Below, in pieces: positions 1 to 7,524 of a DNA stretch of 58,733 nt. The DNA is from an uncultured Eubacteriales bacterium. Lineage in GTDB: Bacteria; Bacillota; Clostridia; Peptostreptococcales; Anaerovoracaceae. The notes below the pieces were generated by a model. The model was not told the origin of the DNA, searched no databases, and was given only the letters and a program-made list of their open reading frames with translations. The translations under genes and the position numbers were made by a program. The number at the start of each line of letters is the position of its first letter. Position 1 is the first letter of the stretch. The stretch is taken from assembly GCA_902796965.1 (NCBI GenBank), contig CADBRA010000062.1, forward strand, positions 1 through 58,733, read 5' to 3'.

Positions 1-314
1 ACGTCTGTGAAAGGATCCTTTGAAGGAGCGGAAAGCGATGAGCTGTCGCCGCTTCTGACGAGGATCGATACGAGTGTTGAAGTCTCGGCTCTTGTAACAT
101 CGCCCTTAGGGTCGAATGTACCGTCGCCTTTGCCATTGATGACTCCGAGTCCTGCGAGTACTGAAACAGCTTCTTTGTTAGTGATGCTGCTTGCGTCGGA
201 GAACTTTGAAAGTCCTGTGGCTGCTGTGGAATTGGAATCAGCTGCGAATGCCATAGCAGGCATGAGGCAGATTACCATTGCCACAGAAAGCACAATGGAA
301 AGTACTTTCTTCAT
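1..314 (-). CDS. S-layer homology (SLH) domain protein, N-terminal part
   Basis: Partial gene running off the left edge; only the first 104 or so codons are present. The protein starts MKKVLSIVLSVAMV, a typical signal peptide ending near AMAFA-A, so it is exported. It is followed by one SLH repeat, recognisable from FSDASS, the GVINGKGDGTFDP turn and the TRAE motif. SLH domains bind secondary cell-wall polymers and hold S-layer or surface enzymes on the cell. The start at 314 is fixed by an AAGGAGG site 6 bases upstream and by the signal peptide. A strong promoter and a leader hairpin lie upstream, as expected for an abundant surface protein. What the rest of the protein does cannot be said from this window. 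Confidence 0.85.
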   Translation of the reverse strand, partial: MKKVLSIVLSVAMVICLMPAMAFAADSNSTAATGLSKFSDASSITNKEAVSVLAGLGVINGKGDGTFDPKGDVTRAETSTLVSILVRSGDSSSLSAPSKDPFTD

Positions 315-356
315 AATTTCCTCCTTGTAGAATTTCCGGAAGGGATGAACGATATT

Positions 357-389
357 AAACTATCTTGTCCCTTCCTTTTAAGATAGTTT
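357..389 (-). promoter_or_regulatory. leader hairpin of SLH gene
   Basis: A 10-bp perfect inverted repeat (AAACTATCTT / AAGATAGTTT) with a 13-base purine-rich loop on the mRNA strand lies in the leader between the promoter and the SLH start. It may stabilise the mRNA; there is no U-tract, so it is not a terminator. Confidence 0.5.
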
Positions 390-428
390 TGACATCGTCA
401 GGAGACACTTGTCCCATGACTAAAAAAG

Positions 429-457
429 ATTATACATAACAAATGGCATTCCGTCAA
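429..457 (-). promoter_or_regulatory. sigma-A type promoter of SLH gene
   Basis: On the minus strand TTGACG (452-457) is followed after 17 bases by a perfect TATAAT (429-434). The start of transcription would fall near 422, giving a leader of about 108 bases before the ATG at 314. Confidence 0.75.
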
Positions 458-708
458 GTGACGGCATGGTTCTTTGTCATGTATTGAATCCGGCGGCGCT
501 TTTACCCCTGCGCTGCCGGGTTTTCTACACTGTTATTATACTCGTATATTTTTTAATTTCAATTACAGAAGTATTACAGATAGTTTACGAATAAGCCGCG
601 GCGGGCGAAAGCAGTCTGTTTTTATCTGTGTTAAAAATGATTCCCCATAATCCGCCGAATGCGGCCCGTTCAGGATTATGTCTTAACTTGCTATCTGAAA
701 ATTAAAAT

Positions 709-777
709 CGGCCGTCATATCGGCTCTGAGGGCTTCCATTAACTGGATTTTCTCAGGTACCGGACGGCCTGTTTTTT
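709..777. terminator. possible bidirectional terminator after the LRR-SLH gene
   Basis: GGCCGTC (710-716) pairs with GACGGCC (763-769), enclosing a second CTGAG/CTCAG pairing. On the plus strand it is followed by TGTTTTTTG; on the minus strand, the direction of the upstream gene, the T-tract is weaker. Apart from this and the promoter region, 460-797 holds no gene I can recognise. Confidence 0.4.
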
Positions 778-797
778 GCGAGTTAAATTACAGCAAA

Positions 798-1994
798 TTA
801 TTTTGACCTGTAGAGCAGTGTGACGATCTCGGCTCTCGTGCATGTCCTGTCAGGACTGAATGACGACGGAGATGTTCCTGATGTCACATTATTCTGTACA
901 GCCCATGAAACAGCTGACGCATAATACGCGCCGGCTGACACGTCGCTGAATCTGCCTGAGTATCCGGCATAAGGCCTTCCGGCTGATCTCCACAGAAGTG
1001 AAACTGCCTCTGCCCTCGTGCATGTTCTGTCAGGGCTGAAATGCCTGCTGTCTGTTCCTGACGCTATGCCGTTATTTACAGCCCATGTCACCGCCTCAGC
1101 GTAATACCTGCCGGACGGCACATCGGAGAATCCGCTGTATGTGCCTGATGACGGCGAGCCCGCGGCTCTCCACATGAATGTAACGACCTCTGCTCTTGTG
1201 CATGAATTATTCGGAGCGAATATACCGGAAGACACGCCTGCCGCAACGCTGTTTTCAACTGCCCACCTGACTGCTTCCGCGAAATAATCCGTGCTTCTGA
1301 CATCGGCGAACGATGACCCTGCGCTGCTGAAATGATATGCTGCGCTGGTTATGCTGCTGCTGAATGCGAGTGTACCTTTGCTGACTGCATCCCACTGAGC
1401 TTTTGTCCCGTCATATGTCACATCTCTGATCGGGCAGTTGAAGAACGCCTGGCCTCCGATGCTCTGCAGCGAGCTGCCGAAGCTGACCTTTGTGATTCCA
1501 CAGTCCTGAAAGGCCATGTCTCCGATAGTCTTCGCGTTGCATGTCAGGCTCGTCAGGTTTTTGCAGGAAAAGAACGCCGAGTATCCGATAGTCTTGACGC
1601 TGTCGGGAAGTACGAGATCTCCCTCGAGTCCTCCGCCGAACGCACTGCTTCCGATAGATGTCAGCGTTGACGGAAGCTGAGCCGTCCTGATGTTTTCACA
1701 GATATCGAAATCATGATTTCCGATTCTCGTGATTCCTCTGCCTATCACGACTTTTGTGATCTCTTCCCTGTAGTCAGCCCATGGAACGCTCCACCTTGAA
1801 TAGTCGTAGATTTCTCCGCTGCCCGAGATCGTGAGGACGCGCGCCGCCGTGTCGTATGACCAGCGCGCATCTGCGCCGCATGTGCCGGATGTTGCGGATG
1901 ATGAGGTATCTGCGGCAAATGCGGACGCCGCGCCGCCAAACATCAGCGTGAGTGACACAGCCGCCGTGAGCAGCACTGAAATGATTTTTTTCAT
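798..1994 (-). CDS. exported BspA-type leucine-rich repeat protein with three SLH domains
   Basis: 398 residues. MKKIISVLLTAAVSLTLMFG is a signal peptide (cleavage near AFA-A). Residues about 35-190 are BspA-type LRR_5 repeats (ITRIGNHDF, LTSIGSSAF, VKTIGYSAF, LQSIGGQAF), a fold used by bacterial surface proteins to bind host or other ligands. The last 170 residues are three SLH repeats, each with a YYAEAV..AV helix and a TCTRAE motif, which anchor the protein to the cell wall. The start at 1994 is chosen over a longer frame to 2264 because of the signal peptide, the AAGGAG site and the promoter at 2050-2078; the longer frame would run into the activase gene. Ligand unknown. A second SLH protein lies next to it at the window edge, so this is a small surface-protein locus. 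Confidence 0.9.
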   Translation of the reverse strand: MKKIISVLLTAAVSLTLMFGGAASAFAADTSSSATSGTCGADARWSYDTAARVLTISGSGEIYDYSRWSVPWADYREEITKVVIGRGITRIGNHDFDICENIRTAQLPSTLTSIGSSAFGGGLEGDLVLPDSVKTIGYSAFFSCKNLTSLTCNAKTIGDMAFQDCGITKVSFGSSLQSIGGQAFFNCPIRDVTYDGTKAQWDAVSKGTLAFSSSITSAAYHFSSAGSSFADVRSTDYFAEAVRWAVENSVAAGVSSGIFAPNNSCTRAEVVTFMWRAAGSPSSGTYSGFSDVPSGRYYAEAVTWAVNNGIASGTDSRHFSPDRTCTRAEAVSLLWRSAGRPYAGYSGRFSDVSAGAYYASAVSWAVQNNVTSGTSPSSFSPDRTCTRAEIVTLLYRSK

Positions 1995-2018
1995 AAACTT
2001 GTTTCTCCTTTTCTGCTG

Positions 2019-2040
2019 ATCTGCGCCGATGACGCAGATA
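2019..2040 (-). promoter_or_regulatory. leader hairpin of LRR-SLH gene
   Basis: ATCTGCG and CGCAGAT form a 7-bp stem with a 7-base loop in the short leader, just upstream of the ribosome site at about 2001-2007. It could affect translation; no further support. Confidence 0.35.
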
Positions 2041-2049
2041 TTTTCTTCT

Positions 2050-2078
2050 ATTATATATCTAATGCCGGCATGAACCAA
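2050..2078 (-). promoter_or_regulatory. promoter of LRR-SLH gene
   Basis: Minus strand: TTGGTT (2073-2078), 17-base spacer, TATAAT (2050-2055). Leader about 50 bases. Confidence 0.6.
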
Positions 2079-2129
2079 GTCTGATCCGCCGCGCGGGCCG
2101 CGCAAATGTAATCCATGACTATAAAGCCT

Positions 2130-2144
2130 GTCAGCGGAGCTGAC
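2130..2144 (+). repeat. GGA-loop hairpin repeat, copy 1
   Basis: GTCAGC-GGA-GCTGAC: six-base stem with GGA loop, followed by G. Member of an interspersed intergenic family in this window; lies between the LRR-SLH promoter and the activase stop. Confidence 0.7.
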
Positions 2145-2205
2145 GTGTCTGAACTGACTTTTCCGCGGGCGCCGCTGTCGTGAGGCATAAAAAAGCCGTC
2201 CCCCT

Positions 2206-2946
2206 TTATTTGTAGGAGACGACTTTAAGGCCGGCGCTGCGCGCCATAGCGCGCCAGCGCTCAAGCTGTTCTTCTGTCGGTATTCTGAATGAATCCGGCG
2301 GGATTTTTCTGCCGAGCTGCCTGTACTTGTCCTCTCCGTAGCGGTGATACGGCAGCAGCTCGAGCGACGCGCCGGGCGCCGCCTGTTTTATGAGTTCAAA
2401 CGACCGCGCGAGCGTCTCATCGGACGCGTTCGCGCCGGCGACACACGGAATTCTGACGACAAGTTCAGTGTCAAGATCTGCCGCTCGCGCCATGTTTTCG
2501 AGAACGAGTTCGTTTCCTGCTCCAGTCAGTCTCCTGTGCTCGCCGCTGTCGGGATGCTTGAAATCCATAAATATCGTGCTCATGCGGGTGAGTATGTGCG
2601 CGACTCTTTCCCATCTGAAAATTCCGCACGTCTCTACAGCGAGATCGTATCCTCTGTCGTAGAGCATCTCTGACAGCTCATCGAGGAATGCGGGCTGCGC
2701 AGTCGCTTCGCCGCCGGTAAATGTGACTCCGCCGCCGCTGAATCTGTAGAAAACAGCGTTCCGGTCTATCTCCCGCACGATTTCATCTGCTTCCGCGTAA
2801 TGAACCATCGGATTGTCCTGTGTCTGACCCTCCGGATTGGCGCACCAGGCGCAGCGCAGCGGGCAGCCGGCCATGAATATGTCTGTTCTGATGCCGCTGC
2901 CGTCATTGACCGACATATTCTGGAGCTGCATTATATATCCGCCCAT
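2206..2946 (-). CDS. glycyl radical enzyme activating protein (radical SAM)
   Basis: 246 residues. It makes the glycyl radical on the enzyme encoded just upstream, using S-adenosylmethionine and a 4Fe-4S cluster. The cluster-binding CxxxCxxC is seen as GCPLRCAWC near residues 28-36, followed by the GGE motif (TFTGGEAT) for SAM binding and a C-terminal LLPYHRYGEDKY typical of pyruvate formate-lyase activases. The ATG at 2946 overlaps the stop of the glycyl radical enzyme (TAATG), implying translational coupling; an in-frame ATG five codons later is an alternative start. It lacks the insert with extra ferredoxin-like clusters that most activases of non-PFL glycyl radical enzymes carry, so it resembles PflA in architecture, which is unusual for this partner. 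Family assignment is firm; the pairing is inferred from the overlap. Confidence 0.9.
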   Translation of the reverse strand: MGGYIMQLQNMSVNDGSGIRTDIFMAGCPLRCAWCANPEGQTQDNPMVHYAEADEIVREIDRNAVFYRFSGGGVTFTGGEATAQPAFLDELSEMLYDRGYDLAVETCGIFRWERVAHILTRMSTIFMDFKHPDSGEHRRLTGAGNELVLENMARAADLDTELVVRIPCVAGANASDETLARSFELIKQAAPGASLELLPYHRYGEDKYRQLGRKIPPDSFRIPTEEQLERWRAMARSAGLKVVSYK

Positions 2947-5312
2947 TAAATGGCGTGCTCCGTGCGCGCGATTATCGCGTCCTGCATGCTCTTTGACAGA
3001 TTCACAAACTGAGTCGAATATCCCGCGACGCGCACGAGAAGATCTTTATAGTTTTCGGGGTGCGCCTGAGCGGCTCTCAGCGTCTCCGACTTTATGCAGT
3101 TGAACTGCACGTGGAACGCTCCGAGTGAAAACAGCGTCTGGATCATCGCGCCCAGATTAGCCTGTCCTCTCTTTGTCTGAACCATGTCGGGATTGATCCT
3201 GAGGTTTAACAGTGTTCCGCCGGAGTGTATCTCCTGGTTCACTTTGGCTGACGATTTCATCGCCGCGAGAGGCGTGGACGTGTCTGTTCCGACATATGGT
3301 GAAACGCCCTCGCTCGAAGGCTCTCCGTTTTTTCTGCCGTCAGGCGTAGCGCCGAGCACACGCCCCATAGGAATATAGTTTGAAATTCCCATGAATGCTG
3401 TCAGAAACGGCGAGCCGAATATGTCCTTGTACTGATGGATTTCTTTATAGAAGTGATTCGAGATCTCGAGCGCGATGCTGTCGACGGAGTCGTCGTCATT
3501 GCCGTATTTAGGGCATTCCTGCGCTTTTTTTCTGAGATCTTCATATCCCTCCCAGTCGGCTCTGAGCGCTTTTGTGAGAGTTTCCATATCGCAGACTTTG
3601 TCCTCGAATACGAGCTTTTTGATGGCTTCGAGCGAGTTGGCGGCTACTGCGAGGCCGATGCCTGTGATTACCGGTCCGATGTTGTATTTAGCCCCGCCGC
3701 GGCTCAGGTCTTTTCCGCTTATCATGCAGTTTTCTATGCACGATGACAGGAAAGGTCTCGGGACCTGATCTCTGTGGACTCTCTGAGCTTCTACCGTGAG
3801 TATTGCCGACTGGCGGCAGAGATAGTCAAACTGCCTGAAAAACGCTTCTTTGACCTGATCGAAGCTCTCAAATTCAGAAGCCGGCTTTTCGCCGAGTCCC
3901 ATCTTTTCGCCTGTCATGAGGCTCACTCCCTGATTGAGCGCGTACTCCAGCGCTGAGCCGAAGTTCATATTGACGGCGGCAGTCCACTCGCCTGTCTTTC
4001 TGTTGTGAGGGACTACGCATCCGCAGTTGTTCCAGTCTCTCGCGTCTTCCGGCTCATATCCAGCGTTCAGCAGCATCTGGTAGCCGACGCTGTCGCTGTG
4101 GATCGCGGGGAATCCTGTGCCCTGCGCAACGAGGTGCGTAACCGCTGAGAGAAATTCCGGAGGGCAGTCGGCCTGTACTCTGACAGAGAGTCCCGGCTGG
4201 TGCGTTTTGACTTCCTCTGTGGCTTTAAGCGCCATGTATGTGACAGGATTTGTGCCGTCGCTGCCGTCGCGCTTTTTGCCTCCGACCGTCAGATTCTGGA
4301 ACTGGTTGTAGCCGGCGAAATAGTCGGCTGTGTTGGCTGATATAGTCCAGACCCACTCGGAATACTTGAGCCAGAGTGCGTCTACAAGCTCCTGTGCGAA
4401 ATCAGCTGTGATTCTGTCAGCCTCGATGTCGGCCTCATAGTACGGATCCATGTACTGGTCGAACCTGCCGGGGTTGAGCGAGAGCGGATTTTCCGAGAGT
4501 ATGCCGCCGACCTGTACGAACCACAGGAACTGGAGCGCTTCATAGAATGTCTCAGGAGGGTTCTCAGGAACTCTGCGGCAGTTTGCAGCGATCGTCATGA
4601 GTTCTTCTGCTCTGACGGGATCTTTTTCCTCTGCGGCGAGGCGCTCGGCCTCATCCGCGTAGCGGTCAGCGTATTTTATGATTCCCTTTGAAGTGAGGAT
4701 TATAGAATCGTAGAATTCTTTCTTTTCTTCGTCATCCGGCCTTGTGATATCGAGTCCGGCTATATGTTCCTCTGCTTCGCGTATTATCCCGCCGAAGCCC
4801 TTTTTGAACAGGACGTCCTGATAGTCAGGCGTGACTTCGCCGACTGCCTGTCTCCACTTGGAGTCGCTGTCGATTATGCCGGTATCGACGCCGATGTGTT
4901 TTGTCTCTTCAGGCAGGCGCGCGAGGAAAGCTTCCTCGAGCGATTTTCCCTTCCAGTAGGGGAATATATTTTTGCGCACGAAATCGCACTGTTCATCTGT
5001 CATGATGTAAGGGTCCTGAGGGCGGTCGGCAAATGTGTCCATCTCTCTGTCGACCCACTGCCACGAAAATTCCGGCGTCAGTATGCCGCATTTTCTGAAT
5101 TCGCCGATAGCGCCTACTATCAGCTCGCCTTCAAATATATGGACGCCCAGTCTGCTGCAGCAGTCGTAAAATGCCTGCGCCGAGCGGATCGCGGCCGGTT
5201 TGCCTTCTGTCCTTTTATATGACTCAGTCCAGATCATAGCGCGCTCATATGATATGCGCGGCTTCTCATTTACGTAGTTCTGTCTGATTTTTTCTATGCG
5301 GTCTGTAACCAT
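2946..5312 (-). CDS. glycyl radical enzyme of the PFL/glycerol-dehydratase-like superfamily, substrate unknown
   Basis: 788 residues, in the usual size range for the dehydratase/lyase branch. The C-terminal glycyl loop RVAGYSTQF (Gly about 764) carries the stable radical; the catalytic thiyl loop is NNCGCVVPH (Cys about 432, with another Cys at 430). In characterised dehydratases, C-N lyases and C-S lyases of this superfamily the motif is GCVE-P, where Glu is the general base; here that position is Val434, so the chemistry or the base must differ. An N-terminal PFL domain is followed by the glycine radical domain, and no signal or membrane segment is seen. It is co-transcribed with the activase and has its own promoter at 5513-5540. 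No microcompartment genes or specific downstream enzymes are adjacent, so substrate cannot be inferred from context. It acts in the cytoplasm and is oxygen sensitive. Confidence 0.88.
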   Translation of the reverse strand: MVTDRIEKIRQNYVNEKPRISYERAMIWTESYKRTEGKPAAIRSAQAFYDCCSRLGVHIFEGELIVGAIGEFRKCGILTPEFSWQWVDREMDTFADRPQDPYIMTDEQCDFVRKNIFPYWKGKSLEEAFLARLPEETKHIGVDTGIIDSDSKWRQAVGEVTPDYQDVLFKKGFGGIIREAEEHIAGLDITRPDDEEKKEFYDSIILTSKGIIKYADRYADEAERLAAEEKDPVRAEELMTIAANCRRVPENPPETFYEALQFLWFVQVGGILSENPLSLNPGRFDQYMDPYYEADIEADRITADFAQELVDALWLKYSEWVWTISANTADYFAGYNQFQNLTVGGKKRDGSDGTNPVTYMALKATEEVKTHQPGLSVRVQADCPPEFLSAVTHLVAQGTGFPAIHSDSVGYQMLLNAGYEPEDARDWNNCGCVVPHNRKTGEWTAAVNMNFGSALEYALNQGVSLMTGEKMGLGEKPASEFESFDQVKEAFFRQFDYLCRQSAILTVEAQRVHRDQVPRPFLSSCIENCMISGKDLSRGGAKYNIGPVITGIGLAVAANSLEAIKKLVFEDKVCDMETLTKALRADWEGYEDLRKKAQECPKYGNDDDSVDSIALEISNHFYKEIHQYKDIFGSPFLTAFMGISNYIPMGRVLGATPDGRKNGEPSSEGVSPYVGTDTSTPLAAMKSSAKVNQEIHSGGTLLNLRINPDMVQTKRGQANLGAMIQTLFSLGAFHVQFNCIKSETLRAAQAHPENYKDLLVRVAGYSTQFVNLSKSMQDAIIARTEHAI

Positions 5313-5462
5313 TTATATACGCTCCTTTTCGGATCTTTCTCTGCGGCAGCAGCCGGACGCCGTTGCATTGAGGTCGCCTGACTGCTATCTGAGAGGCTCA
5401 GTCTGTCTGTAATGTCTTATGCCGCCGTTCTGTGCAGGCGCAGGGAGCACACTCATGCCGAT

Positions 5463-5478
5463 GTGCTCGGAGCGCTCC
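5463..5478 (+). repeat. divergent GGA-loop hairpin repeat, copy 2
   Basis: GTGCTCGGAGCGCTCC, containing the palindrome GGAGCGCTCC. Looser match to the family (shared core CGGAGCGCTC, as in copies 5, 9, 10 and 12). It lies in the roughly 190-base leader of the glycyl radical enzyme mRNA. Confidence 0.4.
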
Positions 5479-5512
5479 AGCCTGTCAGTTCACCGGCTGC
5501 AAATTAACATAT

Positions 5513-5540
5513 ATTTTATCACCAGGAACGGGTGGTTCAA
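5513..5540 (-). promoter_or_regulatory. promoter of glycyl radical enzyme operon, with dyad in spacer
   Basis: Minus strand: TTGAAC (5535-5540), 16-base spacer, TAAAAT (5513-5518). The spacer holds CACC-N7-GGTG, a possible operator. The remainder of 5313-5622 shows no gene. Confidence 0.55.
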
Positions 5541-5622
5541 TATTTTTTCATTTTGAAACCTCGCGAAACCGCCAAATTTTTCTCTGTATTCTTCGGTTCA
5601 TACAGCCACATAGCATAAATTT

Positions 5623-6693
5623 TTAATCAGTATTCCAGTTTGACTGCACATCTTTCTGTATCGAGGCGTGCTGCGCGAATGTTTCTGCAAAATGCAGTTT
5701 CCCGGATGAGTCAGACTGGAAATAATAGTAATTGCTCGCTTTCGGGTGCAGCACCGCGTTTATCGAGACCTGTCCCGGACAGCAGATCGGTCCGTAAGGC
5801 AGGCCGGCATACTTGTACGTGTTGTACGGCGAGTCGTACTGCGTGTCCTCATATGAGATTATCGCCTTTTTAATGCCTTTTGCGTATTCGACCGTCACGC
5901 ACGACTGAAGCTTCCAGCCTGTGCCGTTCAGCCGGTTGAGGAAAACGCCGGCGACGAGCTTCCTGTCGCTCTCAGTAGTCGCTTCGCTCTCTACCATGGA
6001 CGCGAGCTTCACGAGATCATCTATGGAAAAGTTCATGTCTTTCGCTTCCTTGCGTATCTGATCTGTGTACACCTTTTCCTGAAAGCGGTCGAGCATCTTC
6101 TTTATCACGGTGTCGGGATCGGAATCAGGCTCGAAATAATATGTGTCGGGGTAAAGGTAGCCCTCAAGTCCGCTTATTCTGCCCGATGTATCTATACCCT
6201 GCAGGAAATCGTAATCGAATTTGTGATTAACGCATGCATTGAGAAATTCGTCTGCTCCGCAGACACCGGCGCTCTCGAGTATCGCGGCCGTCTGGCGTAC
6301 TTGTTTGCCTTCGGGAATCGTCACACGCACTTCGCCCGCATGTGCGTCTGTAAGTTCTTTTATAGCTCCGCCCGCGCCCGCGTCTTTGTCAAGCTCGAAT
6401 GAACCCGGCTTCCACTCACCGTCGGCTCCACTGAACCGCGTGCGGGCTCTGAACAGCAGCCCGCTGCTGATGATTCCAGCGTCTTTGAGCTTGCCGGCGA
6501 CTGCTATAGTGCCGTCGCCGGGCTCGACCGTGATGTTCACAGTGTTTTTCGCATCAGCGCTGTCAGCGGATGCTGACGTGTCCGCGGCGGCCGCCTGACC
6601 GGCAAAGACCGGCGCGGCTGCAAAGCTGAGCGCTGTGACAGCTGCCAGCACTGCAGCCGCCGCTTTTTTCGCTTTCTTTCCTCTATGCTTCAT
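5623..6693 (-). CDS. mltG: endolytic peptidoglycan transglycosylase, MltG/YceG family
   Basis: 356 residues. MltG cleaves nascent glycan strands and so sets their length during cell-wall synthesis. Residues 1-35 are a basic stretch plus hydrophobic segment (AAAAVLAAVTALSFAAAPVFA), a signal peptide or anchor. The YceG domain covers the C-terminal two thirds: LASMVESEATTESD carries the expected catalytic Glu, followed by VAGVFLNRL and the NTYKYAGLPYGPI..PG motif of the family. The start at 6693 has an AAGGAAG site and gives a proper export signal; a longer frame to 6831 has neither. It stands alone between the glycyl radical enzyme promoter and a DtxR-type gene. A 48-residue Ala/Asp/Ser-rich linker follows the export signal. 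Confidence 0.88.
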   Translation of the reverse strand: MKHRGKKAKKAAAAVLAAVTALSFAAAPVFAGQAAAADTSASADSADAKNTVNITVEPGDGTIAVAGKLKDAGIISSGLLFRARTRFSGADGEWKPGSFELDKDAGAGGAIKELTDAHAGEVRVTIPEGKQVRQTAAILESAGVCGADEFLNACVNHKFDYDFLQGIDTSGRISGLEGYLYPDTYYFEPDSDPDTVIKKMLDRFQEKVYTDQIRKEAKDMNFSIDDLVKLASMVESEATTESDRKLVAGVFLNRLNGTGWKLQSCVTVEYAKGIKKAIISYEDTQYDSPYNTYKYAGLPYGPICCPGQVSINAVLHPKASNYYYFQSDSSGKLHFAETFAQHASIQKDVQSNWNTD

Positions 6694-6909
6694 TTTTTGC
6701 TTCCTTTTAATACCGTGTGCCGCGCGTGTCCGCGCAGATGGAAATATGTTACGTGTTTCGCGCTTCATCCGGCCGGAGCTGACCGCACAGCTAAAATCCA
6801 TGGGAGCCGCGCGTCCGCTGCTCCAGTACACGCGTTACTCAGTCCGGAGCCGTCAACCCGTCAGGTCCTGTGTCGGATTCGATTCCGGCGTTTGTGCCGT
6901 CTCTCTGGT

Positions 6910-6940
6910 AAAAAAGGCACGCCTGAGCGTGCCCTTTTTG
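6910..6940 (-). terminator. intrinsic terminator of dtxR-type gene
   Basis: GGCACGC-CTGA-GCGTGCC stem with flanking A/T pairs and a run of six T on the minus strand; lies 58 bases past the regulator stop. Confidence 0.85.
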
Positions 6941-6997
6941 CCATTATCAACTGATTTTTATTTCCTGGCCGCGATGCACGCGCGGCCCCGCGCTGTC

Positions 6998-7381
6998 TCA
7001 GGTCTCAAGGATGTCAGCGTGATCGCGCATGAAATCCTTTATTCTGTCAAACGTTTCCTGGCTGATAACATGCTCTACGCGGCATGCATCGTCTGCTGCG
7101 ACCTCGGGGCTGACGCCCATTTCCTCTAACAGCTTACCTATTACGACATGGCGCTCATAGATTTCCTCAGCGATTTTGAGTCCCGGTTTGTTGAGCGTTA
7201 TGTAGCCGTTCGCGTCCATGTTCACGTAGCCGTTTTCGCGCAGCTTCTTCATGGCGATGCTGACGCTCGGTTTGGAAAATCCAAGTTCGTTGGCGATGTC
7301 TATCGAGCGCACGTACTGATTCGTCTTACTGAGTATCAGAATCGTCTCGAGATAATTTTCTGCAGATTCGTGAATTTTCAT
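6998..7381 (-). CDS. DtxR/MntR-family metal-dependent transcriptional regulator
   Basis: 127 residues, the short form without SH3-like domain. The N-terminal winged helix (residues 1-62; SIDIANELGFSKPSVSIAMKKL) is followed by a dimerisation and metal-binding domain. The pattern ERHVVIGK and ACRVEHVIS matches the metal site: the ACRxEH arrangement has a Cys where DtxR/IdeR (iron) has Cys and MntR (manganese) has Glu, so iron or manganese are both possible. Such proteins repress metal uptake genes when the metal is bound. The start is supported by AAGGAGATGACG upstream. No metal transporter gene is adjacent, so its targets are elsewhere. Monocistronic, with its own terminator at 6910-6940. Confidence 0.9.
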   Translation of the reverse strand: MKIHESAENYLETILILSKTNQYVRSIDIANELGFSKPSVSIAMKKLRENGYVNMDANGYITLNKPGLKIAEEIYERHVVIGKLLEEMGVSPEVAADDACRVEHVISQETFDRIKDFMRDHADILET

Positions 7382-7479
7382 ATTTTACGTCATCTCCTTA
7401 TGACAGGATCGTGTGATCTGCTGAGTTACGTGCAGGATTGCCGGCTGCTGCGCGAAGTCCGTGCCGGCGCGCGGCCGCT

Positions 7480-7494
7480 GTCAGCGGAGCTGAC
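7480..7494 (+). repeat. GGA-loop hairpin repeat, copy 3
   Basis: GTCAGC-GGA-GCTGAC, identical to copy 1 in the core; preceded by a GC-rich GCCGGC-containing stretch. Between typA and the DtxR-type gene. Confidence 0.75.
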
Positions 7495-7524
7495 GCAGGA
7501 TTCTGAATCGTTCCTGTCCGGCTG

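Noticed and set aside
7..330. 107-residue plus-strand ORF at the left edge
   Set aside because: Antisense to the SLH gene, which has signal peptide, SLH motif, ribosome site and promoter.
3435..3746. Plus-strand ORFs inside the glycyl radical enzyme gene (and 4764-5222)
   Set aside because: Shadows of a well-conserved 788-codon gene; no ribosome site or family resemblance.
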